A stretch of DNA of 10,315 nucleotides from Leptotrichia sp. oral taxon 215 (GTDB lineage Bacteria > Fusobacteriota > Fusobacteriia > Fusobacteriales > Leptotrichiaceae): positions 1-10,315 of the forward strand of contig CAJPML010000014.1 of NCBI GenBank assembly GCA_905371725.1, given 5' to 3'. The position numbers and the translations under genes are program-made. Of this stretch, positions 1 to 8,006 are shown one piece after another. Positions within the stretch are counted from its first letter, which is position 1, and each line of letters begins with the position of its first letter. Under the pieces are notes generated by a model. It made no database searches. It was not told the origin of the DNA and saw only the letters and a list, made by a program, of their open reading frames with translations.

Positions 1-780
1 ATGTAACTATAACTAGTAGTGGAACTAACAATAACAGTATATATGCTCAAGCTGATAATATAACTATGAATGGAACTGGAAAAGTAACTATAACAAATAC
101 AGGAACTTACAGTAATGGTGTATATGCTCCAAGTTCTGGTAAAAATGTAAATATATCTAATGGAAGAGTAGATATTAAAGCCTTAGGAACTAGAAGTAAT
201 GGTGTGTATTCAGGGGCAAATGGTACAATTAATATAACTGATGCAGGAACAATCACAAGTGATAAAAGAAGTAATGGTGTTTATCTAAATAATACAAACG
301 CACATAAAGTTGATTTTACTAATTTTACTGTTACTGATGGAACAGGAATCAGAATAGATGATGCAGCAGCAAGTTCGACATTTGAAGGTAACCATTTTGA
401 TGTTGATGGAGGAGGAAGTGTTGGTTTTTATCTTGCTCCTAATAAAACAATAACTACTATAGGAAGCTCAAGTTATGGTAACTCCTTTATTGTTAATGGG
501 GATAGAAGTAACGGAATGCTGTTAAGAGAAGGTTCAAGAGTAGATACAATTAACAATCCTTCCTTTACTGTTAATGGGGATGGAAGTAACGGACTTATGA
601 TTTATAGTAATAATGCTGGTGCTAATGTAATGACTATTAATAGTCCTTCTTTCTATGTTCATGGAGTAGGCTCTACAGGGTTATTTATGACAAATGATAG
701 TACTGCTAATGGTACTTCTGTAAAACTTACAAATCCACATTTTACAGTTGATGGAGGAGGATCAAGAACAACAAGTGGTA
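1..780 (+). repeat. N-terminal passenger beta-helix repeats (SNGVY, then F-x-V-x-G units)
   Basis: Coding repeats inside the autotransporter. SNGVY recurs with its Ser codon at 111, 195 and 270, spaced 28 and 25 residues; a diverged copy, NSIY, lies near base 36. The array then changes to units of the form F-x-V-(N/D/H)-G-x-x-S-x-G, with the Phe codon at 396, 486, 564, 651 and 741 (spacing 30, 26, 29 and 30 residues) and an earlier relative at 324. Units at 486 and 564 are nearly identical at the DNA level around the VNGD motif. The regular spacing with a hydrophobic core fits a parallel beta-helix. Variable spacing suggests loops inserted between rungs. Confidence 0.75.
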
Positions 781-3700
781 TACTTATGCATAAATCTCCA
801 AAATTGGAAATATTTAGTGATCAGTCTGGAGGTAGAACTTTATTTGATATAAGTAATGGTTCTATAGGAATAGAAATAGTTAATAATGGAGAGAATGGAA
901 CTGCTTCACCTTCTAATTCAAAGATACTTAAGTTAGATACAACAGGTTATCCTCATCATATAAGAATGAATTTGACAGGGGATAAAAATATAGGTATCAA
1001 CATTACAGAAGGAGCATATGCTACAAATAGGGAAGTTATAATAGCGAAAGATGATGCAGGTACTAATGCAGCAAAGCTTGATATGATTGTAAAAGGTGAT
1101 GGAAACGTAGGATTTAATAACCAGAGATTTGCTAAAAAGCTTATCATTAAAAATGCTGAATCTACTATGAATACTAATGACTACGTAGGGCATGGAGCGA
1201 TAAGAATTCAAAATAAAGATAATCATACTTCGAGCGAACATAATATAATATTCTCAAATCTGGGATATGTAAAGCAGGGACAAGTGGAACTGAAGCATAT
1301 AGAAGTAAATGGAAATGAAAACGTTGTTGCATTCTTTAACACTGCTACAAATAGAAGTGGAGGTCCTCATCCATTTACAAATAACCATTTAAATCCTAGA
1401 TTAGGAACTATAGGATATTTCGGAATTCATGGAGTAACAAACTCTCTTAAATTCCAGGGAGTAATAGGTGCTACAAGATCAGCTGACAATAATTCAGATA
1501 AAAATGTTGGTATTTATGCAATTTCAGGACAGAGAAAAGACATAAACACATGGTCTGCAATTGGAGATGACGAAAGTAATGGAAATAGAGATACTATTCT
1601 TACAGACTTAACAATAAACGATCTTAACCTTGGATTTGGAGGAAGATCTACAAATGGTGTACTAGTTTATGCTGCCAAAGGAACTGTAGTAAGCATTGCA
1701 AATACTTCAGGTACTACTTCAAATACAAATACAACTCCAATTGCCACTATTTCTGATGGTACTTATTTGACGTCTGGAGGATCTGCTGCACACAAATGGG
1801 GATATGCGGTACCATATGAAAATATTTCCACAAATACAACTATGGTGTATTCTACAGGAGTATTTAACAGTTATGATCATAGTCTGATAAGTAATAATAC
1901 AACACCTATTGAGAAAAAAGCAACTGAAGTAAAAGTACTTTCTCCAGTAGACATGGTATCTCATTTTGGAGTAGCATATCGTGCAGAAAATGGAGGTAAA
2001 ATATCAGTTGGAGGTGCAACAGCAGCAGCAACAAGAGCAGGAGGACGTAAATCGTTTATTGCATATGCTAATGGTGTAGGAGAGTATAGAAAATATAATG
2101 CAGCTGGAGTATATGAAGGTAGCGAAACTCCTATTAATAATACTTTTAATAAAAAGACATCTGCCACTCCGGTAACAGACAGTGGATCACTGATTGAAAT
2201 TAATGGAGGAATAACAGCTGCTGATAATAATGAATTCACAACAAGACCAGATCATGGAAGAAATGCTGATCATAGGGCAGATACTTATAAAAACGTAGCA
2301 GCTTTTGCAATTAATGGTGGAGATATTATTATAAAAGGGACTAAAGTATATGGTTCGACTAAGGAAATCTCAGATTTAGACGCAGCAGATGCTAATAAAT
2401 CTCTGATATATGGAATAGGTGCTTATGCTGAGGGAGCAGGATCAAATGTAATATATGATACAACTGGAGCAAATACTGGAATAACAGTAGTTTCAGGAGA
2501 AAATGGAGCACTTTACGCTAAAAATGGAGGATACATAGAATTTGCAGGTGAAATAGTACATCAAAACAATGCACAGAATAGTGTGGTAACTTCAACAACA
2601 GCAAATGGAGCTCAAATTGGAGCAGGAGAGACAAGATTCGGTAGAAACATAGGCGGAAATGATCATGCTAACTTACCTGTATTCTATGTAGAACGTCAGA
2701 ATGCAACTGATGGTACTGCAATAACATTTACTAAAGCTACAAAGGTAGATATGTATGATGGTATACTATATGCCGGTAATGAATATAATAATAATGTTCA
2801 CGGACCAGAAGGAGCTGGAACAGGAGACTACAGCCGTGCATATTCTGATTATGATAAAACAACTACAAGACCTACTGGCGGAGGAATTTCACAGGATAAA
2901 TATGATGCAGCAAAATATCGTGGAATGGAAAATGTAACAGTTTCAATAGCTTCTGACAGAGTAAATCTTGGTGTAATTAACCAGAACCAAAGTGCTGCTG
3001 CTGACAGTAAGATAAAATGGAATACTGATAAAAATGCTTCCACAACTAATGGATTCCTGAAAGGTGTTGCAGATTATGCAGGTTTAGCCGCTATAACAAA
3101 TGCAACAGATGCAACAACTGATTATGGTAAGGCAAGAACATCTAAAGCGAAAAAATTTGAAAGTACACTTATAAATGGGGAACTTGAAGTAGATGATGAT
3201 GTAGAATTAGAAAACTTCTCACTGACTTCCATTACATCAGCTAAATCAGTTAAAACGTCATCAGGAGCGGATCCAAAATCAATAGATCCATTTAATGATA
3301 TAAAAATGGAAAGTGAACTTGTAACAATAAATGCAAATAAAAAAGTTTACGGAGATGTATCTATAAGAGCAGGACAAGGTCTTAACATGGCAAACTCATT
3401 ATGGAGATGGGATACAGATGCCTTAAATAGAAACGATCATGCAAATGCAGCATGGAGAAAGACTAACAATGAAGAATCAGGATATAAGAATAAAGGTAAA
3501 ATTAATGTATGGGGTGGAACTGCAACTAATGGTATAACAGGTATAAATGTTATTCATGGAACTGTAGAAAACCAAAATACTGCTGAAATTTATGTGGATC
3601 ACGGAAGTGCCATCGTAGGAACAGAAGGAAGTATTCTAAAAAATGAAGGTAAAATCGTAGTTTCAGGAAAATATGATCCTACAGTACAAGCTGCAAAATC

Positions 3701-6700
3701 TGGTATAGCTGCAGCTCAGGCAAAAGTTAGAAATGGACTTATTGCTGAAACTGGAGTTACAGGAACAAACTATGGTATTCTTGGACTTTCTACAAATAAC
3801 TCACGTGATGCTGCTGTCTATGGTGGTAAAAGATATAGAGTAAGTTCTACAGAGCTTGTAACAAACGGTGTAAAAATCACAAACAAAGCTGATGGAGCAA
3901 ATGGTACTATTCACGTAGATGGAGAATTTGCAGTAGGTATCTATGCTGCAAATAAGAATTATGATAATTCTGATGGCATAAATGATAGTGCAAATCAGGA
4001 AAATGTAGTAATTGACTATGATAACCAAAATGCTGCTTCTGCAGGTGCCATCAAGGTAAACCATGGAAATTATGGTGCTGGAGATACTGCTCTTCAGGAT
4101 AACAAGCTTATAAGAGGAGTAGGTATTGCGTTAGTTGATACAGGTAAAAAAGCTAATGCGGCGTATAGAGGTGGAGTAATCAACCTTAATACTAAAGGTG
4201 GAGCTACAGATTCTGACATAGTTACTTATCATAATGGTATTGGTATTTATGGAGAAAGTACAGATATTAGATTTGCAGGAACTTCTGCAGGATTTACTAC
4301 TGAAACTAAAAATAATGGTGCGGGTATATGGTTAACAGATGATTCAAATGTAGGGAAATTAGCAGATTCTAATGGAGCAAAAACATATAGATATCTTTAT
4401 AAAGGTGACAATGATAAAAAAGGATTTGGTATGATATTTGGAGATACTATGAATACTACTGCCACAGTTGCTACAAACTGGCTTGATATCAAATTTAACA
4501 ATATTGGAACTACTAAAGAGGGAATCGGAGCAATATTAGTAAATACTGATGCAAATGACTGGGTTAAAAACTATGGTAAGATTACAGAAGAAACATCAGT
4601 TACTAATGAAAAAGCTTATGGTATAGTTGTAAATAAAGGTACAGTTGAAAACTTTGGAAATATAGAGTTAAATAATTCTACGGATATTAAGAAAGCAAAT
4701 GTCGGAATATTTGCAAACAGTCATGATAATCCTGTTGAAAATATTCAAACTCACATTATCAACTATGGAGACATTAAAGTAGGAACTCCTGGTCAAACAA
4801 AATCATTTGGTATCTACGGATATAACATCACTCATGATAAGAGAGCTGACGGTACAGGTGGAACAATCACTATAGGTAAGGAAAGCTACGGAGTTTATTC
4901 AGGTGATGGAAACGTAAATATCAAGGGTGGTAAATTTACTGTAGGAACTAACACTGTAACTACTGCAGATGAAAGAGCTACAGGAGTATATATAGAAGAT
5001 AACTCTAGATTGACAAGAATGGCAAGAACAAGTGAAATAAGTGCAGACATGGAAATTGATGATTATTCATTCGGTATAGTTGTTAAGAAAAATACAAATG
5101 CTGAACTTCCAGGTGCAGCAAATACTCACGCTATAAGAATAGGAGCTGGATCATATGGTCTTGATGCAAACGGAAAAGTAAATTCACTTATAAGAACTAA
5201 AATACCTGAAATTACTTTAGGACGTGCAGCTTCTACAGACCCTGTGTCTCCTTCAAGCCCTACAAACCTTCTGACAAATGCAGTATACTATCATTCACAA
5301 GATAAACTAAGTACTCTTGATTCATTTGCAGACATCAAGATGAACGGTGACTATAACTATGCATACTATACAGCAGGATCAGTAAACAACTATGGAAATA
5401 TTGACTTAAGAAGTAATGTAGATCTTCTTGCAAACGGTGGACTTGGAAACCGTAATGCAGAAGGAAGTATAAAAGGATACGGAAACGTGGGAATCTACTC
5501 TACAAACTATAATGTACCTTCTACAAACTTCGGAACTATAACTACAGGAGCATCTGACCTTGTAAACGAAGAATATTCAGCTGCGATGGCTGCAGGACAT
5601 TATATTCCTGGAATAAGTGCAAACAGTGGAAGAGCTGAAAAAGAAGGATACATAATAAATAGAGGTATCATAAACGTTCAGGAACATAACGGTATCGGAA
5701 TGTTCGCAGTAGGTGCAAACTCAATTGCTAAAAACTATGGAACAATCAACCTTGTAGGAAATAATACTATAGGAATGTACCTTGACCAAAGAGCTAAAGG
5801 GGAAAACTATGGAACAATCATATCTGAAGCTGGAAGCGGAACAGGTATTAAAGGTGTTGTAGCTATAAATGGAGCATACATTAAGAACTATGGAACAATT
5901 AAGATATTGTCACCATTTGGTAAAGGTATAGTAACAAGTAACAGACAAGTTCTTAATGACAATGAAAATTCAGATGTTACAGGAACTCAGGAAAATATCC
6001 AGCTAATTGCAGGAACTAATGAAAAGACTACAGGAGACGGTTCTACAATCAGAGTACCTGATCTTGTACCATTGACAGAAGTTACTATAAACGGTGTAAA
6101 CACACCAATATTCAAGCTTGATACAAATGCTACACTTGCATCACCTATAGCAAGCCAAATTACAGTAAGAGGAAGCATTCAGACAGGTGGAACACGTATA
6201 ATAGACCTTAGCACTTGGGGTAACTTCGGAACTGCTTCAAGATCACAAGTAACAAGAGTAGGAATGTATATTGATACATCAGGTGTAAGATATACTAATC
6301 CTATAGATGGTCTTGAAAATCTGCATCACCTGAATGAAATCGACCTTCTATTTGGTACTGAAGCTACTCAATACACAAATGCTAAAGCTATAGAGCTAGG
6401 AGAAAATATCTTAAAACCATACAATGATGCATTAAGAGATGCTGTAGCAGGAGGAGCAATCTTGAACCCTATATCAGCTAACATTACTTGGATGGCTAAA
6501 GATATTAAAGATCCTTTAACAAAACTTCTGAAAACAGTTTACTTAGTAAAAGTTCCTTATACTTCATTTGCAGTAAAAGGTGATGAAAATACTTATATCT
6601 TCGCTGAAAATTTAGAAGAAAAATATGAAACTGCAAAAGGTAACGATAAGATAATCTTCAATAAGGTAAATGGTATAGGAAACGGAGAAGGACACATTCT

Positions 6701-7685
6701 TTCACAAGCATTTGATGAAATGAAAGGACATCAATACTCAAATATCCAACAAAGAATGCAGAAGACAAGCGATCTTTTAGGAACAGAACTTGATCAGTTG
6801 AAGAATGTATGGTACAATTCTTCAAAAGACAGTAACAAGATAAAATCATTCGGAATGAAGGGTGAATACAAGACAGACAGTGCAACTGTAAAAGATTATT
6901 CTAATAACGCTTATGGAGTTGCTTATGTTCATGAGTTTGAAACAATACGTCTTGGAGAAAGAACTGGATTCTACGCAGGAGCAATCTATAACAGATATAA
7001 CTTCAAAGATATTGGACATTCAAAAGAAGATCAATATATGATGAAGGCTGGATTGTTCAGAACAACACCATTTGACGAAAATGGAACACTTACATGGACA
7101 ATTTCAGGAGACGGATTTATTTCCATAAATGAAATGAAACGTAGATTCTGGGTAGTTGACGATACATTCAAGGCACATTCAAACTATGCAGCATACGGAG
7201 TAACAGTTAATAACGAAATTGGAAAAGAATTCGGATCAATTGCTAATGGATTTGATGGATTTGGTGTAAGATTATACGGTGGATTGAAACTTGAATACGG
7301 AAGATTCACAAAAATAAAAGAAAAAGGAGATATGCCGTTAGAATTAAAAGCAAACGGATACTACTCTGCAAGACCTGAAGTAGGAGTTCAGTTCAAATAT
7401 AGACAACCTATATTCAGAGGTAAGACAGACTTTATCGCAGGATTAGGATTTGCATTTGAAAATGAACTTGGAAAAACAGGAGATGTTCATAACAAAGCTA
7501 GAATTAGAGATACATTCAAGAATTATTACAGCTTGACAGGAGAAAAAGACAACAAGAAAGGAAACTTCAAGTCAGATCTTCAGTTAGGACTGGATAATCA
7601 AAGATTAGGATTCACAGTTAACTTTGGATATGATACAAAAGGTAACAACATGAGAGGTGGACTAGGTTTCAGAGCAATATACTAA
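1..7685 (+). CDS. Giant type Va autotransporter, surface adhesin-like (5' partial)
   Basis: The C-terminus is an autotransporter beta-barrel that should insert in the outer membrane and carry the passenger to the cell surface. The frame starts at base 3 and is open to the window edge, so the ATG at 66 is an internal Met and the signal peptide lies upstream. The visible 2560 residues contain no cysteine that I can find, are rich in Asn, Gly, Thr and Ala, and form repeats of about 24-30 residues, as expected for a beta-helix stalk. Layout: SNGVY and F-x-V-x-G repeats (bases 1 to about 780), a variable region (to about 3140), an acidic then Trp-containing stretch (3140-3520), N-[YF]-G-x-I repeats (3489-5900), a conserved linker (about 6477-6845), and the barrel (6846-7682). 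I see no protease or other catalytic motif, so adhesion is inferred from family and architecture. Large fusobacterial autotransporters such as RadD and Fap2 share this layout, but I do not claim orthology. TAA is at 7683. Confidence 0.9.
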   Translation, partial: VTITSSGTNNNSIYAQADNITMNGTGKVTITNTGTYSNGVYAPSSGKNVNISNGRVDIKALGTRSNGVYSGANGTINITDAGTITSDKRSNGVYLNNTNAHKVDFTNFTVTDGTGIRIDDAAASSTFEGNHFDVDGGGSVGFYLAPNKTITTIGSSSYGNSFIVNGDRSNGMLLREGSRVDTINNPSFTVNGDGSNGLMIYSNNAGANVMTINSPSFYVHGVGSTGLFMTNDSTANGTSVKLTNPHFTVDGGGSRTTSGILMHKSPKLEIFSDQSGGRTLFDISNGSIGIEIVNNGENGTASPSNSKILKLDTTGYPHHIRMNLTGDKNIGINITEGAYATNREVIIAKDDAGTNAAKLDMIVKGDGNVGFNNQRFAKKLIIKNAESTMNTNDYVGHGAIRIQNKDNHTSSEHNIIFSNLGYVKQGQVELKHIEVNGNENVVAFFNTATNRSGGPHPFTNNHLNPRLGTIGYFGIHGVTNSLKFQGVIGATRSADNNSDKNVGIYAISGQRKDINTWSAIGDDESNGNRDTILTDLTINDLNLGFGGRSTNGVLVYAAKGTVVSIANTSGTTSNTNTTPIATISDGTYLTSGGSAAHKWGYAVPYENISTNTTMVYSTGVFNSYDHSLISNNTTPIEKKATEVKVLSPVDMVSHFGVAYRAENGGKISVGGATAAATRAGGRKSFIAYANGVGEYRKYNAAGVYEGSETPINNTFNKKTSATPVTDSGSLIEINGGITAADNNEFTTRPDHGRNADHRADTYKNVAAFAINGGDIIIKGTKVYGSTKEISDLDAADANKSLIYGIGAYAEGAGSNVIYDTTGANTGITVVSGENGALYAKNGGYIEFAGEIVHQNNAQNSVVTSTTANGAQIGAGETRFGRNIGGNDHANLPVFYVERQNATDGTAITFTKATKVDMYDGILYAGNEYNNNVHGPEGAGTGDYSRAYSDYDKTTTRPTGGGISQDKYDAAKYRGMENVTVSIASDRVNLGVINQNQSAAADSKIKWNTDKNASTTNGFLKGVADYAGLAAITNATDATTDYGKARTSKAKKFESTLINGELEVDDDVELENFSLTSITSAKSVKTSSGADPKSIDPFNDIKMESELVTINANKKVYGDVSIRAGQGLNMANSLWRWDTDALNRNDHANAAWRKTNNEESGYKNKGKINVWGGTATNGITGINVIHGTVENQNTAEIYVDHGSAIVGTEGSILKNEGKIVVSGKYDPTVQAAKSGIAAAQAKVRNGLIAETGVTGTNYGILGLSTNNSRDAAVYGGKRYRVSSTELVTNGVKITNKADGANGTIHVDGEFAVGIYAANKNYDNSDGINDSANQENVVIDYDNQNAASAGAIKVNHGNYGAGDTALQDNKLIRGVGIALVDTGKKANAAYRGGVINLNTKGGATDSDIVTYHNGIGIYGESTDIRFAGTSAGFTTETKNNGAGIWLTDDSNVGKLADSNGAKTYRYLYKGDNDKKGFGMIFGDTMNTTATVATNWLDIKFNNIGTTKEGIGAILVNTDANDWVKNYGKITEETSVTNEKAYGIVVNKGTVENFGNIELNNSTDIKKANVGIFANSHDNPVENIQTHIINYGDIKVGTPGQTKSFGIYGYNITHDKRADGTGGTITIGKESYGVYSGDGNVNIKGGKFTVGTNTVTTADERATGVYIEDNSRLTRMARTSEISADMEIDDYSFGIVVKKNTNAELPGAANTHAIRIGAGSYGLDANGKVNSLIRTKIPEITLGRAASTDPVSPSSPTNLLTNAVYYHSQDKLSTLDSFADIKMNGDYNYAYYTAGSVNNYGNIDLRSNVDLLANGGLGNRNAEGSIKGYGNVGIYSTNYNVPSTNFGTITTGASDLVNEEYSAAMAAGHYIPGISANSGRAEKEGYIINRGIINVQEHNGIGMFAVGANSIAKNYGTINLVGNNTIGMYLDQRAKGENYGTIISEAGSGTGIKGVVAINGAYIKNYGTIKILSPFGKGIVTSNRQVLNDNENSDVTGTQENIQLIAGTNEKTTGDGSTIRVPDLVPLTEVTINGVNTPIFKLDTNATLASPIASQITVRGSIQTGGTRIIDLSTWGNFGTASRSQVTRVGMYIDTSGVRYTNPIDGLENLHHLNEIDLLFGTEATQYTNAKAIELGENILKPYNDALRDAVAGGAILNPISANITWMAKDIKDPLTKLLKTVYLVKVPYTSFAVKGDENTYIFAENLEEKYETAKGNDKIIFNKVNGIGNGEGHILSQAFDEMKGHQYSNIQQRMQKTSDLLGTELDQLKNVWYNSSKDSNKIKSFGMKGEYKTDSATVKDYSNNAYGVAYVHEFETIRLGERTGFYAGAIYNRYNFKDIGHSKEDQYMMKAGLFRTTPFDENGTLTWTISGDGFISINEMKRRFWVVDDTFKAHSNYAAYGVTVNNEIGKEFGSIANGFDGFGVRLYGGLKLEYGRFTKIKEKGDMPLELKANGYYSARPEVGVQFKYRQPIFRGKTDFIAGLGFAFENELGKTGDVHNKARIRDTFKNYYSLTGEKDNKKGNFKSDLQLGLDNQRLGFTVNFGYDTKGNNMRGGLGFRAIY
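3138..3520 (+). other. Non-repetitive acidic and Trp-containing junction in the passenger
   Basis: This stretch of the autotransporter breaks the repeat pattern. It begins with a Lys-rich segment (SKAKKFES), passes through an acidic run (LEVDDDVELENF, about 3183-3218), then holds four Trp residues in a protein otherwise poor in Trp (LWRWD near 3400, AWRK near 3450, VWGG near 3508). No N-[YF]-G-x-I unit occurs before it, and the first one (N codon at 3489) falls at its end. It looks like a domain boundary between two passenger halves. I do not recognise a named domain in it. Confidence 0.45.
3489..5910 (+). repeat. C-terminal passenger N-[YF]-G-x-I repeats
   Basis: The motif Asn-(Tyr/Phe/other)-Gly-x-Ile recurs with its Asn codon at 3489 (NKGKI), 3642 (NEGKI), 4569 (NYGKI), 4650 (NFGNI), 4761 (NYGDI), 5388 (NYGNI), 5526 (NFGTI), 5658 (NRGII), 5733 (NYGTI), 5805 (NYGTI) and 5886 (NYGTI). 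The last four are spaced 25, 24 and 27 residues, and the last three share the DNA word AACTATGGAACAAT. A Gly-rich second strand of the type N-G-I-G-M-F or GVGIY follows many of them. This is the typical stalk repeat of fusobacterial autotransporters and fits successive beta-helix rungs. Long unrepetitive loops sit between 3700 and 4500 and between 4850 and 5300. Confidence 0.75.
6477..6845 (+). other. Conserved linker and helix preceding the autotransporter barrel
   Basis: The sequence from ANITWMAKD through VYLVKVPYTSF, NGIGNGEGH and AFDEMKGHQYSNIQQRM matches the block that precedes the barrel in fusobacterial and leptotrichial autotransporters, as I remember the family. The part from about 6700 is predicted to be helical (AFDEMKGHQ and the following DLLGTELDQLKNV) and would lie in or just outside the barrel pore. 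The upstream beta-rich part may act as the autochaperone-like junction that starts passenger folding. That role is inferred from position. Confidence 0.6.
6846..7682 (+). other. Autotransporter beta-barrel translocator domain
   Basis: The last 279 residues alternate aromatic or hydrophobic with polar residues in amphipathic strands separated by turns (for example AYGVAYVHEF, TGFYAGAIYNRYNF, LTWTISGDGFISI, GFGVRLYGGLKLEYGRF, FTVNFGYDTKGN). The length suits a 12-strand autotransporter barrel. The protein ends GLGFRAIY: a terminal aromatic with hydrophobics at alternate positions is the usual signal recognised by the Bam outer-membrane assembly machinery. The barrel looks intact, with no frameshift. 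Confidence 0.88.
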
Positions 7686-7713
7686 TTAGTGTATAAATTA
7701 TAAGCCTAGCAAT

Positions 7714-7731
7714 TTATAAAATCTTTTATAA
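7714..7731. repeat. AT-only palindrome downstream of the autotransporter
   Basis: An 8-bp perfect inverted repeat (TTATAAAA and TTTTATAA) separated by TC, 29 bases after the autotransporter stop. A second, weak inverted repeat follows (AGACT 7731-7735 and AGTCT 7747-7751). With no GC in the stem this is unlikely to end transcription alone. It may protect the mRNA 3' end, or be chance in AT-rich DNA. Confidence 0.3.
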
Positions 7732-7773
7732 GACTTTCTTTATGACAGTCTGACAACCTTCTTTAACATCAGG

Positions 7774-7836
7774 AAATCCCGGAAAATGGTAAAAAGTTGT
7801 GGTAATTACAGCAACCGGCCATTAACCGGGATTTTT
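7774..7836 (+). terminator. Long imperfect hairpin with T-run, probable autotransporter terminator
   Basis: The outer stem is 9 bp (AAATCCCGG 7774-7782 with CCGGGATTT 7826-7834). A symmetric AA/AA internal loop leads to a 5-bp stem (AATGG 7785-7789 with CCATT 7819-7823). An asymmetric internal loop then leads to an apical stem GTTGT 7796-7800 with AGCAAC 7811-7815 (one G-U pair). A T-run (7832-7836) follows. Position, GC-rich base and T-run fit a Rho-independent terminator for the autotransporter mRNA. The 43-nt interval inside the outer stem is long for a simple terminator, so a small structured RNA or an attenuator is an alternative. Confidence 0.65.
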
Positions 7837-7865
7837 ATATTGTAATATTAGAAAAAATAAAATAT

Positions 7866-7880
7866 ATTGGAAATTTGAAA
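7866..7880. repeat. 15-bp direct repeat, upstream copy
   Basis: ATTGGAAATTTGAAA, identical to the copy at 7956-7970, with start points exactly 90 bp apart. This copy lies about 50 bp upstream of the predicted -10 box at 7931. Its last six bases (TTGAAA) resemble a -35 box, but I see no good -10 at the right spacing. It could be an operator half or a protein binding site. Confidence 0.5.
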
Positions 7881-7907
7881 GCTTTTAAGTTCTAATAAAT
7901 ATTTTTC

Positions 7908-7936
7908 TTCATTTTTTTTTCCTTATTTGATATAAT
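7908..7936 (+). promoter_or_regulatory. Extended -10 promoter for the HPr-S1 operon
   Basis: TATAAT at 7931-7936 is preceded by TG one base away (TGATATAAT), a perfect extended -10 element of the sigma-70 type. At 17-bp spacing the -35 position (TTCATT, 7908-7913) matches TTGACA poorly, which an extended -10 can tolerate. Transcription would start near 7942-7944, giving a leader of about 65 nt before the GTG at 8007. A T9 tract (7912-7920) runs across the -35 end and the spacer. Confidence 0.7.
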
Positions 7937-7955
7937 GTAAGTATAAAAATAATAA

Positions 7956-7970
7956 ATTGGAAATTTGAAA
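7956..7970. repeat. 15-bp direct repeat, downstream copy in the leader
   Basis: Exact second copy of ATTGGAAATTTGAAA (first at 7866-7880). It lies in the predicted 5' leader, about 13-28 bases after the inferred transcription start, where a bound protein could block elongation or initiation. The similarity stops sharply at both ends apart from general A-richness to the left. Confidence 0.5.
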
Positions 7971-7989
7971 TTTAACAAATACTTTAACT

Positions 7990-7997
7990 GGAGGTGA
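7990..7997 (+). promoter_or_regulatory. Ribosome binding site for the HPr gene
   Basis: GGAGGTGA is a near-perfect Shine-Dalgarno sequence ending 9 nt before the GTG at 8007. It supports the GTG start, since no ATG is placed suitably. Confidence 0.8.
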
Positions 7998-8006
7998 AAT
8001 TTTTCC

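Noticed and set aside
480-780. Regular DNA repeats considered as a CRISPR array
   Set aside because: The repeats are in frame, diverged at synonymous and variable positions, and encode beta-helix rungs. There are no unique spacers between identical repeats.
933-1241. Minus-strand open frame of 102 codons inside the autotransporter
   Set aside because: It lies wholly within the repeat-coding plus-strand gene. Its Ile, Ser and Cys-rich translation is what antisense of AT-rich repeats gives, and I see no ribosome site or family match.
2755-2937. Plus-strand 60-codon frame
   Set aside because: It is out of frame within the autotransporter, with a Met and Ile-rich translation of no recognisable type.
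1719-6885. Other minus-strand frames at 1719-1964, 1961-2239, 2849-3043, 3801-4064, 5987-6178 and 6658-6885
   Set aside because: All are shadows of the intact autotransporter frame, with odd composition and no start signals.
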